Part shown: positions 22,695 to 32,052 of the stretch, one piece after another
How the letters are laid out: each line of letters begins with the position of its first letter
Position numbering within the stretch: the first letter of the stretch is position 1
Assembly: GCA_002480565.1 (NCBI GenBank)
Contig: DLCK01000092.1
Coordinates: 1 to 64,000 of the forward strand
From: Phycisphaerales bacterium UBA7800
GTDB lineage: Bacteria > Planctomycetota > Phycisphaerae > Phycisphaerales > Phycisphaeraceae
Reading direction: 5' to 3'
DNA: 64,000 nucleotides
The notes under the pieces: generated by a model
The model's input: only the letters and a program-made list of their open reading frames with translations
Database searches by the model: none
What the model was told of the DNA's origin: nothing
Translations under genes and position numbers: made by a program

Positions 22695-25514
22695 TTATTG
22701 GATTCGCCAACTGATAAGTTGGTAGGGATACATGTTCACGGTGATCTTGCCGCCTTGCGTGGTCAAAGGCTGACCGGTTTGTAGTGCGGTAACTTTGCCA
22801 TCAGCAGGGAGTGTGATGGTAGCCTGGGTGTCGGTCATATTGGTGTTGACCGCATAGCAGTAGACACCTTCCTTGCCTGCATCAATCTGTCTGACAATGA
22901 CCTTGCTGTCACTGCTTGCGTTGGACACCACCTTGGAGGGGAGTGCCGGTAACGCCATGAAGTTGAGATTGAAATTACGGACATACAGCGGGAAACCGCG
23001 AGCATAGTTCCCGCCGGAAAGGTAGCCGATGATGGTGGGGTTGCCGTTTGCCATGGCCATGGCTTCTGCCATCATGCAGTAGGGTCCGGCTTTTTCCATG
23101 TCAGCGATGAAGTATCCCAGCAGGTTCTTATCACTTTTGTCGAACATCATGTTCTCGTTTAGTGAGAAGTGTCGGAGCATGGCCATGCCGGTCTGGGTGT
23201 TAAACGCATTGAGACTGTCTGGACTATTGACGGTGTAATAGCGGTTAAAGGGATAGGAGAGCATGACCCCCTTCTGATCCACGTAGTTGTAGGGATCGTT
23301 GGCAGGTCGTGCATGACGGACTTCGTAACCGCCCCAATCTGCACCGGGAGCTTGGAGTGCATTGAGATACATCTGTGATTTTGCGACATGATCCGGCGTG
23401 ACGACTTGGATGGTCTTCTTGTTGCTCCCCTGATGAATTGCTTGATTGACGATGGAATCCCATTGCTGTGGGATGTCGGTGATTACACGTGGTGTCCAGT
23501 CCGGGAAAGACACACCAGGTTCTGAGGCATTGTTGGTAAAGAGAACCATCGCATCATCAACACCCTTGCTGCGCAGGTAATCACGCACTTGGACAAGAAA
23601 AGCCCGACGCTTGGTTTCCCACCATTTGATGTACTGCGTGTAGGTTGTCTTGTTTTTGATCAGTTGCTCACGGGTGACGGATTGTTTGGTGTCCTTGTTA
23701 AATCGTGCAATGGTCTTGTCTGCAAAACTGATTGGCAATTGACTGCGGGGACGCAACCAGGCACCAGCGAAGTTGGCTTTATCCTTGTGATTAATCACGG
23801 TTAAATCCAACATCTTGCAGAAGTCCGTCAAGGTGTCGGGATCAGTCAGGTCAGCGTTGGCGCTTTCGATCCATTTGATATGTGTGAAGCGACCATCTGG
23901 ACGGTTCAATGGACGAGCGCGTCGTTCAAAGCCCAGACCTTTTTTACCCTTTGAGCCGGAGTATTCGTAGTAAGGCATGACATCAAAACCGTGTTCCCCC
24001 ATGACCTTGACGATATTTTCCCAGAAATCCTTTCGGTCATTGTTGTAGTAAACCCAATCATGCCCACCATACTCAATTGGGTTCCATCCCTGACAGGCAC
24101 CAAATTCCAGAAGGTCTTTGCTGAAAGTATTCATCCCCAGGAATTGCATGCGTTTGGCTTTGTAACGATACCAGTTGAGATAGTCGGTGACACCACGATC
24201 TTCGACGGGACTTTTCTTGCCTGCTCCAATCACGCCGTCAGCCATCTCCTCGCGCCAGAAGAGGCGGCGTTGGGGTAAAGACATGGAAGGCAGATGGACG
24301 GTCGCCTTGAGTTGCTGAAAATCAGGTACTGCGTAGAGACTGATTTTAGCCACCGCCAGACCTTTGGAGATCGGCATGTTCCTGGCCGAATACTGACAGA
24401 TGGTCACGTTAAAACCATCTTCTGGATTCAGGTCATGAACCAAATGACCTTTGCGAATTTTGTGGTCTTTTTTATAGGTTGGGAATCGGTCATGCAGATG
24501 GAACATTTGCTTCCATGTTTCCCACTTGCCGGAGATTGGGGTGTTGATTGATTCATTGAGATTGTCGACATACTTGGAATGAAACGCATCGCCGACAGTC
24601 GGGCCGGTGTGGAAACCGCGGATGGTTTCGTTGCCGTTGTTTTGGACGATGATGGTGCGGGGTGCATCTTCAGGATATTCGACGGTAAGGATGTAAGTGC
24701 TGCCGGGTTGGAGGAGTTTGTTCTTGCCGATGCGATAGGTGAAGTAAGAGCCTTCGCCGACAACGGGATCAATCACGCGTGTGGGTTGGCCGAGAATGTC
24801 GCGGACTTGTGAAGCACCTTTTGGATACTCGGCAAACTCACGGTCACCTGCAGGTTGAGCACAGTCAATTTGATCGACGAGATAAGCTTTACCGAACGGT
24901 TCGCCAAGATCGACGAGTGGACGTTTTTTCAATTCTTCAAGTGCTGCCTGACGTGCTGCTTCACGTTGACGTTTTTCGTCTGCAAGTTGCTGTTGTTTTT
25001 TCTGGATCGCATCCCATGCTTCATCGGTGTGTTCATAGATGGCGATTTCACTGAAGTTGGCAGACGGACTCATTCGGCTTAGGCGAAGGTATTGGGTGGG
25101 CGTGTCGATTTTGATTTGCGCCCATGTTTTGTACTTGCCACAGTCATAGGTTGCGACTTGCGTCCATTTGCCGGGGCTTCCAGCAGAGATAACGACATCA
25201 CCTTTACTGTTGGTGTCATACAGCCAGAGGTCGGAGACTTTGCGTTGTGCCCCCAGGTCAATGGTGACATGCAACGGGAAGGACTTGTTGTGTTGCCCGC
25301 CGATGCGCCAATGGTTAACGGGTTCCCCCGCAGGCGGTCCGATGATCAGACTCTGTTCATCAACAAGCGTATCGGCATCACCAATCTTGCTTTCATTGTT
25401 GAGCATCTGCGGTGTGAGTGTAACCCGCTTTTGCTGAGCATTAAGTGTGGTGGTCAGCAAGCAGAGCGCAATGGCCCATGCTGCAACAATGCGAAAACGC
25501 GAAGCGAATGGCAT
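22695..25514 (-). CDS. Large secreted protein, putative glycoside hydrolase of unknown family
   Basis: A 939-residue exported protein. A signal peptide covers residues 1-26 (cleavage after LNA). Residues ~35-165 form a discoidin-like (F5/8 type) sugar-binding beta sandwich: NHWRIGGQHNKSFPLHVTIDLG and the following strands with FSEIAIYE are typical. A charged helix around 165-200 (Gln/Arg/Ala rich) links to a beta domain and then a probable alpha/beta barrel (~430-850), where FLGMNTFSKDLLEFGACQGW and FDVMPYYEYSG look like barrel strands. A beta sandwich closes the protein (ITVNMYPYQLISWRIQ). Glu-containing segments such as YYEYSG and SEPGVSFP could be catalytic, but I cannot place it in a numbered family. 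It is followed by a terminator and then a LacI gene, and divergent from the mutarotase-like gene. Confidence 0.6.
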   Translation of the reverse strand: MPFASRFRIVAAWAIALCLLTTTLNAQQKRVTLTPQMLNNESKIGDADTLVDEQSLIIGPPAGEPVNHWRIGGQHNKSFPLHVTIDLGAQRKVSDLWLYDTNSKGDVVISAGSPGKWTQVATYDCGKYKTWAQIKIDTPTQYLRLSRMSPSANFSEIAIYEHTDEAWDAIQKKQQQLADEKRQREAARQAALEELKKRPLVDLGEPFGKAYLVDQIDCAQPAGDREFAEYPKGASQVRDILGQPTRVIDPVVGEGSYFTYRIGKNKLLQPGSTYILTVEYPEDAPRTIIVQNNGNETIRGFHTGPTVGDAFHSKYVDNLNESINTPISGKWETWKQMFHLHDRFPTYKKDHKIRKGHLVHDLNPEDGFNVTICQYSARNMPISKGLAVAKISLYAVPDFQQLKATVHLPSMSLPQRRLFWREEMADGVIGAGKKSPVEDRGVTDYLNWYRYKAKRMQFLGMNTFSKDLLEFGACQGWNPIEYGGHDWVYYNNDRKDFWENIVKVMGEHGFDVMPYYEYSGSKGKKGLGFERRARPLNRPDGRFTHIKWIESANADLTDPDTLTDFCKMLDLTVINHKDKANFAGAWLRPRSQLPISFADKTIARFNKDTKQSVTREQLIKNKTTYTQYIKWWETKRRAFLVQVRDYLRSKGVDDAMVLFTNNASEPGVSFPDWTPRVITDIPQQWDSIVNQAIHQGSNKKTIQVVTPDHVAKSQMYLNALQAPGADWGGYEVRHARPANDPYNYVDQKGVMLSYPFNRYYTVNSPDSLNAFNTQTGMAMLRHFSLNENMMFDKSDKNLLGYFIADMEKAGPYCMMAEAMAMANGNPTIIGYLSGGNYARGFPLYVRNFNLNFMALPALPSKVVSNASSDSKVIVRQIDAGKEGVYCYAVNTNMTDTQATITLPADGKVTALQTGQPLTTQGGKITVNMYPYQLISWRIQ

Positions 25515-25629
25515 AGTAACGTCCTATTGGTGTTTGGGATTTGCAGCAGGCATGTCTTTTGGAATTGTAACTCACAAAATCATCAGGTCAACTGTTGCCC
25601 TATTGTTTTTTTCTGCCTAGGATACTGCC

Positions 25630-26628
25630 ATGCACACAACAGATTGTTATCTGCGTTTACTTGGAATACTTTGCCTTTGCGTCTGTTTACTTGTTGTACA
25701 ATCGGCCTGCGCCCAAACATCGGTGTCGCAAAACTCACACCCTCAAGTCGCAAAACAACAGCAATTCGAAATCGGTGACGAGCGTCTAAAAGTAGTCCTC
25801 TTAACGGATGTTGATCAAACCCAACCGGGTAATGAACACTTTGGATTGCGGTTTGATCGCTCTGCCACGATCACCGAGGTTACAAGTCACGGTCGTCAAT
25901 TGATCAATAGCTGGGGCATGCCTGATGAGTTTGGTCAGATCGGCAGAGGTGTCCTGGGATTCGAGGATGCCAAGGTTGGAGACCTGTTTATCAAACCCGG
26001 TGTGGGTGTACTGGAAATGATCGACACCGGTTCATACAAGTCGGGCACAAAGTTTCCTCTCCGCCAAACACTGGTCAACCATGTTACCGTCAAAGACAAT
26101 CAAGTGACCGTCACACAAACATCGCCGATCATCCGTGGCTATGGCTACCAACTCACCAAGCAGTATTCAATCTCACCTGATTTGGGCAGCATTGAAATTC
26201 AATTCACATTGACCAACACAGGCAAACGAGACTGGGAAATTGAACACTATAATCACAACTTCTTCACGCTCGACAATCAACCTTTGAGCCCCTATTGGCA
26301 GATTCGTCTCGGAGCCCCCATCAAAAGCATGCCACTGCATTGGCTGAAAATCAATGGCAACAATCTCGTCATCGCGATGGAACCCAAGAGCTACGGCTTT
26401 TTCCAAATCAACGAACCCTTGGCCCCAACTGATGCGGACCTTGCCATCACCAGTCAAGACGGACAGATGTCCATTGTGATGACAGGTGATTTCCCGGCAT
26501 ATCGCATGGCATGGTTTTTCTCGCCAAAATCTCTGTGCCCCGAGCGTTTTTATCTGACCCAATGCAAGCCCGGTCAAAGCTCGCAGTGGATGTTACGCTA
26601 TATTTTTCATGCCAAACCCGCTAACTGA
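25630..26628 (+). CDS. Secreted aldose-epimerase-like (galactose mutarotase fold) protein
   Basis: A 332-residue exported protein. A hydrophobic signal stretch covers residues ~6-24, ending VQSACAQT; the Cys could be a lipobox cysteine, but the -3 residue (Gln) is unusual, so a signal peptidase I site at ACA is as likely. The remainder is beta-rich, with GNEHFGLRFDRSATI, the QYSISPDLGSIEIQFTLTNTG strand pair and WEIEHYNHNFF, resembling the galactose mutarotase superfamily. The conserved histidines of classical mutarotases cannot be assigned with certainty; HYNHNFF near residue 208 is the best candidate. An AGGA lies seven bases upstream of the ATG. It is divergent from the 939-aa gene and followed by a pseudopilin gene. 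Confidence 0.6.
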   Translation: MHTTDCYLRLLGILCLCVCLLVVQSACAQTSVSQNSHPQVAKQQQFEIGDERLKVVLLTDVDQTQPGNEHFGLRFDRSATITEVTSHGRQLINSWGMPDEFGQIGRGVLGFEDAKVGDLFIKPGVGVLEMIDTGSYKSGTKFPLRQTLVNHVTVKDNQVTVTQTSPIIRGYGYQLTKQYSISPDLGSIEIQFTLTNTGKRDWEIEHYNHNFFTLDNQPLSPYWQIRLGAPIKSMPLHWLKINGNNLVIAMEPKSYGFFQINEPLAPTDADLAITSQDGQMSIVMTGDFPAYRMAWFFSPKSLCPERFYLTQCKPGQSSQWMLRYIFHAKPAN

Positions 26629-26772
26629 CACAAGTTAGACCTATCCGTATATTTCACAAAACAAATATCATATATATCAGGATACCCCCAACTGCTCCTT
26701 CTAGAATGCTTATAGATCATGCATCGGTCTGGATCATGACTGCAACAGATATTGTCAAAGAATGAGGGCATT

Positions 26773-27585
26773 ATGAATCGCAGAACACCAGCTAAAGCAT
26801 TCACACTCATCGAACTACTCGTGGTCATCAGCATTGTTGCGCTGCTGATTTCCATCCTCCTTCCTGCATTGGGCAAAGCTCGCAAGGCGGCTCGAATCAT
26901 GCAATGTCTCTCACATACCCGATCGCAGATGACCGCATATTCGATGTATGCCATCGACAATCAATCGGCGTGGCCGAAGTATCTATACAACGGTGTCACC
27001 CCCTCTTCGGCATCTGCGGATGTCTATCTGGAACAACTACTCTCGCCTTACCTGGTCAAAGCTGGCTGGAGCAGTAAAGTGCCCAATTATTCCAACAACG
27101 GCGTAGGTGGCAAAGTCTGGCTGTGTCCTGAATCGGGGATGTACGTTGGCAAACACAGCGGACGCGATAAATACTTCGATGAAGTTGGCAATTTGCTGGG
27201 CGCCAACAATTCCTACTTTGGACTCTATCAGCACTCACGCTATGACGTGGAAACCGTCAAAGATTCGGACGCTGGCAAACAGGAAGATGCTGTCTCCTAC
27301 GACCCGGATCACTTCACCCGTCCACAAGGCGTCCCACTGCAATACTGTTCGGCAAGAGGTATCGCACTCTTTGGCGGTGACCCTCGATCCAACTCCCTGC
27401 CACGCCCCAGTTTTCATGATAAGTATGTCCGCCCTGTCGGATTCATGGATGGCCATTCAAAAGTGGTTTCAGACGACTACTACACCAAACAGGATCTCTG
27501 CTGGCCTTTGTTTGATGGTGGTTCAAGTTTCAATAATTACTACGGGGCGCACGCCAACTCCGATTTTTCGATTAATGAATACTAA
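26773..27585 (+). CDS. Pseudopilin-like protein (prepilin N-terminal methylation domain)
   Basis: A 270-residue protein with a type II secretion/type IV pilin leader: a short basic start, then AFTLIELLVVISIVALLISILL, with the +5 Glu at residue 14. The residue before the cleavage site is Ala9 instead of the usual Gly. The C-terminal body is soluble and ends in a GFMDGHSKVV segment reminiscent of the H-X9-DG planctomycete family. The ATG at 26773 with GAGGG upstream is preferred to the TTG at 26752. Planctomycetes carry many such genes, often beside sugar-degradation genes, and their role is not established. It precedes a XylR-type regulator and a rhamnosidase. Confidence 0.85.
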   Translation: MNRRTPAKAFTLIELLVVISIVALLISILLPALGKARKAARIMQCLSHTRSQMTAYSMYAIDNQSAWPKYLYNGVTPSSASADVYLEQLLSPYLVKAGWSSKVPNYSNNGVGGKVWLCPESGMYVGKHSGRDKYFDEVGNLLGANNSYFGLYQHSRYDVETVKDSDAGKQEDAVSYDPDHFTRPQGVPLQYCSARGIALFGGDPRSNSLPRPSFHDKYVRPVGFMDGHSKVVSDDYYTKQDLCWPLFDGGSSFNNYYGAHANSDFSINEY

Positions 27586-27636
27586 GACATGATTATGACA
27601 CAGTCAGACGACTGTGAAGACAACTTATGCAGCAGG

Positions 27637-27670
27637 GCGCTCAGCAAATGGTTTGTTGGGCGTTCTTTTA
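27637..27670 (+). terminator. Probable Rho-independent terminator after the pseudopilin
   Basis: A 12-pair stem, GCGCTCAGCAAA (27637-27648) against TTTGTTGGGCGT (27652-27663), with three G-U pairs and a TGG loop, followed by TCTTTTA. It lies between the pseudopilin and the XylR-type regulator. Confidence 0.5.
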
Positions 27671-27717
27671 CATACACCACACACCAGTACCCAAGGTAAA
27701 ATGACCAAGGCTCAAAA

Positions 27718-28947
27718 GTGATTAAAAGTCTTCTTAAAAATTCAATCGCTCATGATCACAGGAATGCATCCATGGCCATACACAAAGGCAGATTGCAGAT
27801 CGGCATTCAAGGGCCAGCAGATGAATCGCATGGTCGAAACCTCATCTGTGGTGTCGAACAATATGCCCGTGATCGTGGGAATTGGGATTTCTGGTGGGAC
27901 CGACAACTTGATGTATCCTTTGCCAAGACCTACCCGCTCGACGCATTGATTACCGCAGCGCATCAACAGTATCACATAGACGAATACAAAAAACTCAACA
28001 TCCCCGTGGTCTGTGTCACAGGCACCATTGCAGCAGGACATCTCCCACTGGTCACCATCGACAACCCCCTGATCGGACAGACCGCAGCGGACTATCTCAT
28101 GGATCTGGGATTTGATCGTCTGGCTTTTTTCAAACCTAAATTCTTTGACAACGACCTGCGATTTTACGGCTTTGACAAACGCATCAAACAACGTAATCCA
28201 AACGCAATCACCATGCACTTCCCATGGCCAGATGAGATGAACGCCTTAACTCCAATCCAGCGCGTTGCGTACTATCACCAGTGGCTTGACCAACTGCAAT
28301 TTCCCATCGCAGTCTTTGCATACAACGACATCTTTGCCATGGAATTGATGATGACTTGTCGAAGTCACGGCCTGCGCGTGCCTGAAGACATCGCCATTCT
28401 GGGGGTCGATGATGATGAGTTGGCATGTCGTCTATCGCAGACACCGCTATCAAGCATCGACACTGGCGCGTTCCAGGCAGGCTATCAAGCAGCACAACTC
28501 TTGGACCAAATGATCCAAGGCAAGAAAGTCCCCAAGACAACACAATTCATCAAGACAATCGGCGTCGTCTCAAGACAGTCAACCGATGTCCTTGCTGTGG
28601 AAGATCGTGATCTGGCATCGGCATTAACACTCATCCGACGACATGCCTGCAATGGGATATCAGCAACTGAAGTCCTCGACAAAGTGATGATCTCACGGAC
28701 AAGCATGGAACAACGATTCCATAAATTACTCGGCAGAACCATTCACCAGGAAATCCTGCGCGTCCGATTGGAAAAGGCACGCTACCTGCTGAGAACCACC
28801 GACCTGCCCATGCCCGACATCGCCGATCGCTGTGGTTTTAGCTATGCATCACAATTAAGTCATATCTTCAAACGACAAACCGGCACAACCCCCCGCCACT
28901 ATCGCTTGTCCATGAGGCAAGCCCCCACCAACACACAAGAGCATTAA
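27718..28947 (+). CDS. XylR-type regulator: LacI-like sensor fused to AraC DNA-binding domain
   Basis: A 409-residue one-component regulator. Residues ~25-290 form a periplasmic-binding-protein-like sugar sensor related to LacI/XylR (IGIQGPADESHGRNLICGVEQYA, then DNPLIGQTAADYLMDLGFDRLAFF and ILGVDDDELACRLSQTPLSSID). Residues ~300-400 form a double helix-turn-helix AraC domain (LIRRHACNGISATEVLDKVMIS... MPDIADRCGFSYASQLSHIFKRQTGTTPRHYR). The GTG at 27718 or the ATG at 27772 may be the start. It is followed 55 bases later by the GH78 gene, which it probably controls with the pseudopilin. Similar XylR proteins activate xylose catabolism; the inducer here is unknown. Confidence 0.88.
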   Translation: MIKSLLKNSIAHDHRNASMAIHKGRLQIGIQGPADESHGRNLICGVEQYARDRGNWDFWWDRQLDVSFAKTYPLDALITAAHQQYHIDEYKKLNIPVVCVTGTIAAGHLPLVTIDNPLIGQTAADYLMDLGFDRLAFFKPKFFDNDLRFYGFDKRIKQRNPNAITMHFPWPDEMNALTPIQRVAYYHQWLDQLQFPIAVFAYNDIFAMELMMTCRSHGLRVPEDIAILGVDDDELACRLSQTPLSSIDTGAFQAGYQAAQLLDQMIQGKKVPKTTQFIKTIGVVSRQSTDVLAVEDRDLASALTLIRRHACNGISATEVLDKVMISRTSMEQRFHKLLGRTIHQEILRVRLEKARYLLRTTDLPMPDIADRCGFSYASQLSHIFKRQTGTTPRHYRLSMRQAPTNTQEH

Positions 28948-29002
28948 CCCTATCCATATAAAACCCAATCGACTTTCCCATTTGTACAAACCGGACCAAA
29001 CC

Positions 29003-31492
29003 ATGACAACGCACGATCACCGTTCCATCCTTTTCACCACACAACCCAATCGCATGTGGTCAGGCGCAATCGGCCCTGACACACAAACCCGACTCTTCCG
29101 CAGGTCATTTAATGTCGTGGGGGAAATTCAACACGCTACACTTCAACTCTATGCTCAAGCGAAATACGCGTTGTATGTCGATGGTGATTTTGTTGATCGT
29201 GGGCCATGTTTTCACCATCCAATGGTCGCACCCTTTGATACCCATGACCTCACCGATCAACTCATCACCGGCAGCAATGTCATCGCAGTGCTGGTCCAAG
29301 CCATCAATGTCGGTGTGCATAACCATGTCCCCAGCGGAGAACCCGGACTCTGCGTTAAATTGCAATGGACCGACGAGGAAGGCACACATACCATCGAAGC
29401 GGACAACCAATGGCGCGTGACCGACAAAACAGGATGGACGTGGCCTAACCCCCAACGCACATGGGCAATCGGCCCCGTCGAAATCTTCGACATGGCTCAA
29501 TCATCTCCCGGTTGGCAGCAACTTGATTTTGACGATTCAACATGGCAAAAACCGGAAATCTCGCCACTGGGGCAAACCGTCCCCGGTGGTGTCACGCCTA
29601 TGAATCGCCCAACGCCCATGCTCCAGTACCACTGGCAGGGACTGGGTATCAGCAATCTCATGAACTTCCATGCCACTAGCGATCCAGTCAAACCTGTCAA
29701 AGCTGATGATCCCAAAGAAGTCATGGCACAACGACTCGAAGAACTCACACTCATCGAACCATCAAACTCCATGCAATGTCTTGGCAAGGATAAAGGCGAC
29801 AACCCAACCCTCACCGTCACCGGACTGACTCCTGATTGTGGTGCGGTCGTGCATCTGGACCTAAGTGCGATGTATATTGGACAGGTGTTACTTGATGCTG
29901 ATCTGCCATCTGAGGGTGTAATCGACATTGCATGGACCGAAGCACTCGTCGACGGCAAGCCTTGCTGGACACGTAAAGGTGCAAGCTATGTGGATCGCAT
30001 CTATGCGACTGCTGGGAAACTCAATTGGCGTCCCATCACCTTCAGTGGCATGCAATATGTCAGCCTGATCCTCCGCGGGTTTACTGGAGACGTGAAGATC
30101 AACCGCGTTGGTGTCCATGCAAGCGAACCAAACCTGACATGGCCAAACGACTTTGCCACATCCAACCCAATGCTTAACGATATCCACAAAGTCTGTGAAC
30201 GAACCATCCGCATCGGTACGCAGGAAGCGCTCATGGATTGCCCAACCCGTGAACAGGCAGCGTACGTCGGTGACGGCCTGCCCGTCGCCAAGTGGATTTA
30301 CCAACTCACCGGTGATGCGCGGTACTTTCGTGATCTGGTCATCGAACAATTCCGCAGACAATCCGAGCAAGGACTCATCCGTTCGACACCTTACAGCTGG
30401 CGGGATGACACGCTTGTTGACTACAACCTTATCGCCATCCTCGGGACGTTGGATTACCTGCAACTTACCGGCGACAAACAAACCGTTAAAGACATCCTCC
30501 CTGCTGCACGTAAACTCATCTCATGGTTCACCAACCAACTTGATCAGAACGACGGACTGCTAAGCTGGCAATGGACCCGTGATCGCAAACAAGGTGAATT
30601 TGAAAACCAGTTCGACCCCAGCCGCCCCAAAATCACTGGCATGAATCTCTTCATCGACCATGCAGGTATGGGTTGGCATTGTGTTGATGATGCAGGTATC
30701 GAACGCCGCGGAACCAATGCGGCTCTACACGCGTTTCTCTGTTTAGCACTTGATGCAATGGCTAAAATCGAATCCACTGTCGGTGACAAGACATTAGCGC
30801 AAACCTGTAAAATCCAATCCACAAAACTCACCGAACGTTGCAAAGAACTCTTTTTCGACACCCAGCAAAACTACTTCATTGATGGTGTTCTTGATGGCAT
30901 CCCCTTCACACAGGTTAGCGAGCAGACCAATACACTTGCGATCCTCGCAGGCTGGTGTGACACGGAGACTGCCGGTGATATCCTCAGACGAATACTCACG
31001 ACACACGACAAAGCCATCGCGCGAAACGGTTACTATTTCTGGCTATACACTTTTGAAGCACTCAAGAATTTGGATATGATCCCCCTTGCCATGCAGATGA
31101 TCCAAAAGCATTGGCAAGCCATCGTCAAGGCCAACTCCTCCACCGTTTGGGAAACCATGGCAGGTGACGATCTGGACTCCTTCTGCCACCCATGGTCGTG
31201 TGTCCCTGCGTCCACCCTGCTCACCGACATCCTAGGTTTTTCAGGCTTAACAGACGAAACCTCGACACTTGCCCCACGCTACGACATGCTCAAACAAGCC
31301 CAAGGCAGTATCCACACCCAATACGGCAAAGCCAGCCTGAGTTGGCAAACCGACGATCAACACATCACCCTTGCTGGCACGCTACCACCCAATATCACAG
31401 CCAACATCCTCTCTCCAGACTGCCAGATCATTGGCAAGGTCAACGACACATGGGAACTGAAAATCCCAACGTCAACGATGGCCAGCGTCTAA
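29003..31492 (+). CDS. GH78 family alpha-L-rhamnosidase
   Basis: An 829-residue hydrolase removing terminal L-rhamnose from glycans. The ATG at 29003 is preferred to the TTG at 28982. The N-terminal two-thirds has beta-sandwich domains (CBM67/Bac_rhamnosid_N-like), including the SALSRCSF-like sandwich of the family and the FADG-type VDGDFVDRGP loop. The catalytic (alpha/alpha)6 barrel starts near residue 390: MDCPTREQAAYVGDG (Asp412, Glu417) is the family signature, in which the catalytic acid is expected. No signal peptide is visible, so it may be cytoplasmic and act on imported rhamnosides. It follows the XylR-type regulator and has a strong terminator. Confidence 0.9.
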   Translation: MTTHDHRSILFTTQPNRMWSGAIGPDTQTRLFRRSFNVVGEIQHATLQLYAQAKYALYVDGDFVDRGPCFHHPMVAPFDTHDLTDQLITGSNVIAVLVQAINVGVHNHVPSGEPGLCVKLQWTDEEGTHTIEADNQWRVTDKTGWTWPNPQRTWAIGPVEIFDMAQSSPGWQQLDFDDSTWQKPEISPLGQTVPGGVTPMNRPTPMLQYHWQGLGISNLMNFHATSDPVKPVKADDPKEVMAQRLEELTLIEPSNSMQCLGKDKGDNPTLTVTGLTPDCGAVVHLDLSAMYIGQVLLDADLPSEGVIDIAWTEALVDGKPCWTRKGASYVDRIYATAGKLNWRPITFSGMQYVSLILRGFTGDVKINRVGVHASEPNLTWPNDFATSNPMLNDIHKVCERTIRIGTQEALMDCPTREQAAYVGDGLPVAKWIYQLTGDARYFRDLVIEQFRRQSEQGLIRSTPYSWRDDTLVDYNLIAILGTLDYLQLTGDKQTVKDILPAARKLISWFTNQLDQNDGLLSWQWTRDRKQGEFENQFDPSRPKITGMNLFIDHAGMGWHCVDDAGIERRGTNAALHAFLCLALDAMAKIESTVGDKTLAQTCKIQSTKLTERCKELFFDTQQNYFIDGVLDGIPFTQVSEQTNTLAILAGWCDTETAGDILRRILTTHDKAIARNGYYFWLYTFEALKNLDMIPLAMQMIQKHWQAIVKANSSTVWETMAGDDLDSFCHPWSCVPASTLLTDILGFSGLTDETSTLAPRYDMLKQAQGSIHTQYGKASLSWQTDDQHITLAGTLPPNITANILSPDCQIIGKVNDTWELKIPTSTMASV

Positions 31493-31504
31493 ATCACTCC
31501 ACAA

Positions 31505-31542
31505 TAAAAAACACCGCTTGTTCAATAACAGGCGGTGTTTTT
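31505..31542. terminator. Rho-independent terminator after the rhamnosidase
   Basis: AAAACACCGC (from 31507) pairs with GCGGTGTTTT (to ~31541) with an inner TGTT/AACA extension and loop CAAT, followed by TTTTC. It ends the GH78 gene. Confidence 0.85.
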
Positions 31543-31604
31543 CATGCGCATAACATGCCTTAAACCCAAGGCTGCAATCAAAACAATCACTGAATCGTAT
31601 TTCC

Positions 31605-31617
31605 TGCACATTGTGCA
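31605..31617. promoter_or_regulatory. TGCACA palindrome upstream of the ACP operon
   Basis: TGCACA-T-TGTGCA, a 6-base inverted repeat, about 180 bases before the acyl carrier gene. Its half-site overlaps the TTGCAC/GTGCAA motifs in front of the second LacI gene (47500-47701). It could be a regulator site. No other sign of a promoter is clear in this 298-base gap. Confidence 0.3.
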
Positions 31618-31790
31618 AAGTCGAGATCAAAGGGTGACATTTCACACTGCGATACAATCTGCACAGATCATACAGCCGATTCAAATTGCGTTGATCTTGG
31701 ACGCAATTAAGTAGAACCATTTGCCACCTTCAAATCACGAATTATGGTTCACCGGCATCATTACAGACAGTCAATCAAGCATAAAAGGCA

Positions 31791-32051
31791 GTGAGTCTAA
31801 TGGAAATTGAAGAACGCATAAGAGAAGTTTTCAACAGTGTTTTTGATGATCGTGGCATCCCACGTGTAGACATGAATGATCAATCGGTTTTGGATTCATC
31901 ATTGGGTTTGGAGTCCATGGACTTTGCCATCATCGTGGTAAAGCTTGAAGAAGAATTTGGATTTGACCCCTTTGCCGAAGGCATTCCCGATGGTGTTCGC
32001 ACCTATGGCGATCTTGTCAAACTTTATACTCAGCAGCAATCGGTAAACTGA
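31791..32051 (+). CDS. Acyl carrier protein (operon 1)
   Basis: An 86-residue acyl carrier protein. The 4'-phosphopantetheine attachment Ser is Ser42 in the block LGLESMDFA, a variant of the usual D-S-L/M motif in which Glu takes the place of Asp. Helices before and after (EERIREVFNSVF, IVVKLEEEFGF) match the four-helix carrier fold. Start at GTG 31791 or ATG 31800; both are near the purine-rich AAAAGG. It is the first gene of a five-gene operon, one base before the AMP ligase. No fatty-acid synthase genes are nearby, so it is a specialised carrier for the operon rather than AcpP. Confidence 0.88.
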   Translation: MSLMEIEERIREVFNSVFDDRGIPRVDMNDQSVLDSSLGLESMDFAIIVVKLEEEFGFDPFAEGIPDGVRTYGDLVKLYTQQQSVN

Positions 32052-32052
32052 C

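Noticed and set aside
25092..25778. Plus-strand frame of 228 codons across the 5' end of the 939-aa gene and its upstream region
   Set aside because: It overlaps two well-supported genes on opposite sides and has no recognised sequence.
26628..26645. Hairpin CTAACT/AGTTAG after the mutarotase-like gene
   Set aside because: Only six pairs and no T-tract; too weak for a terminator call.
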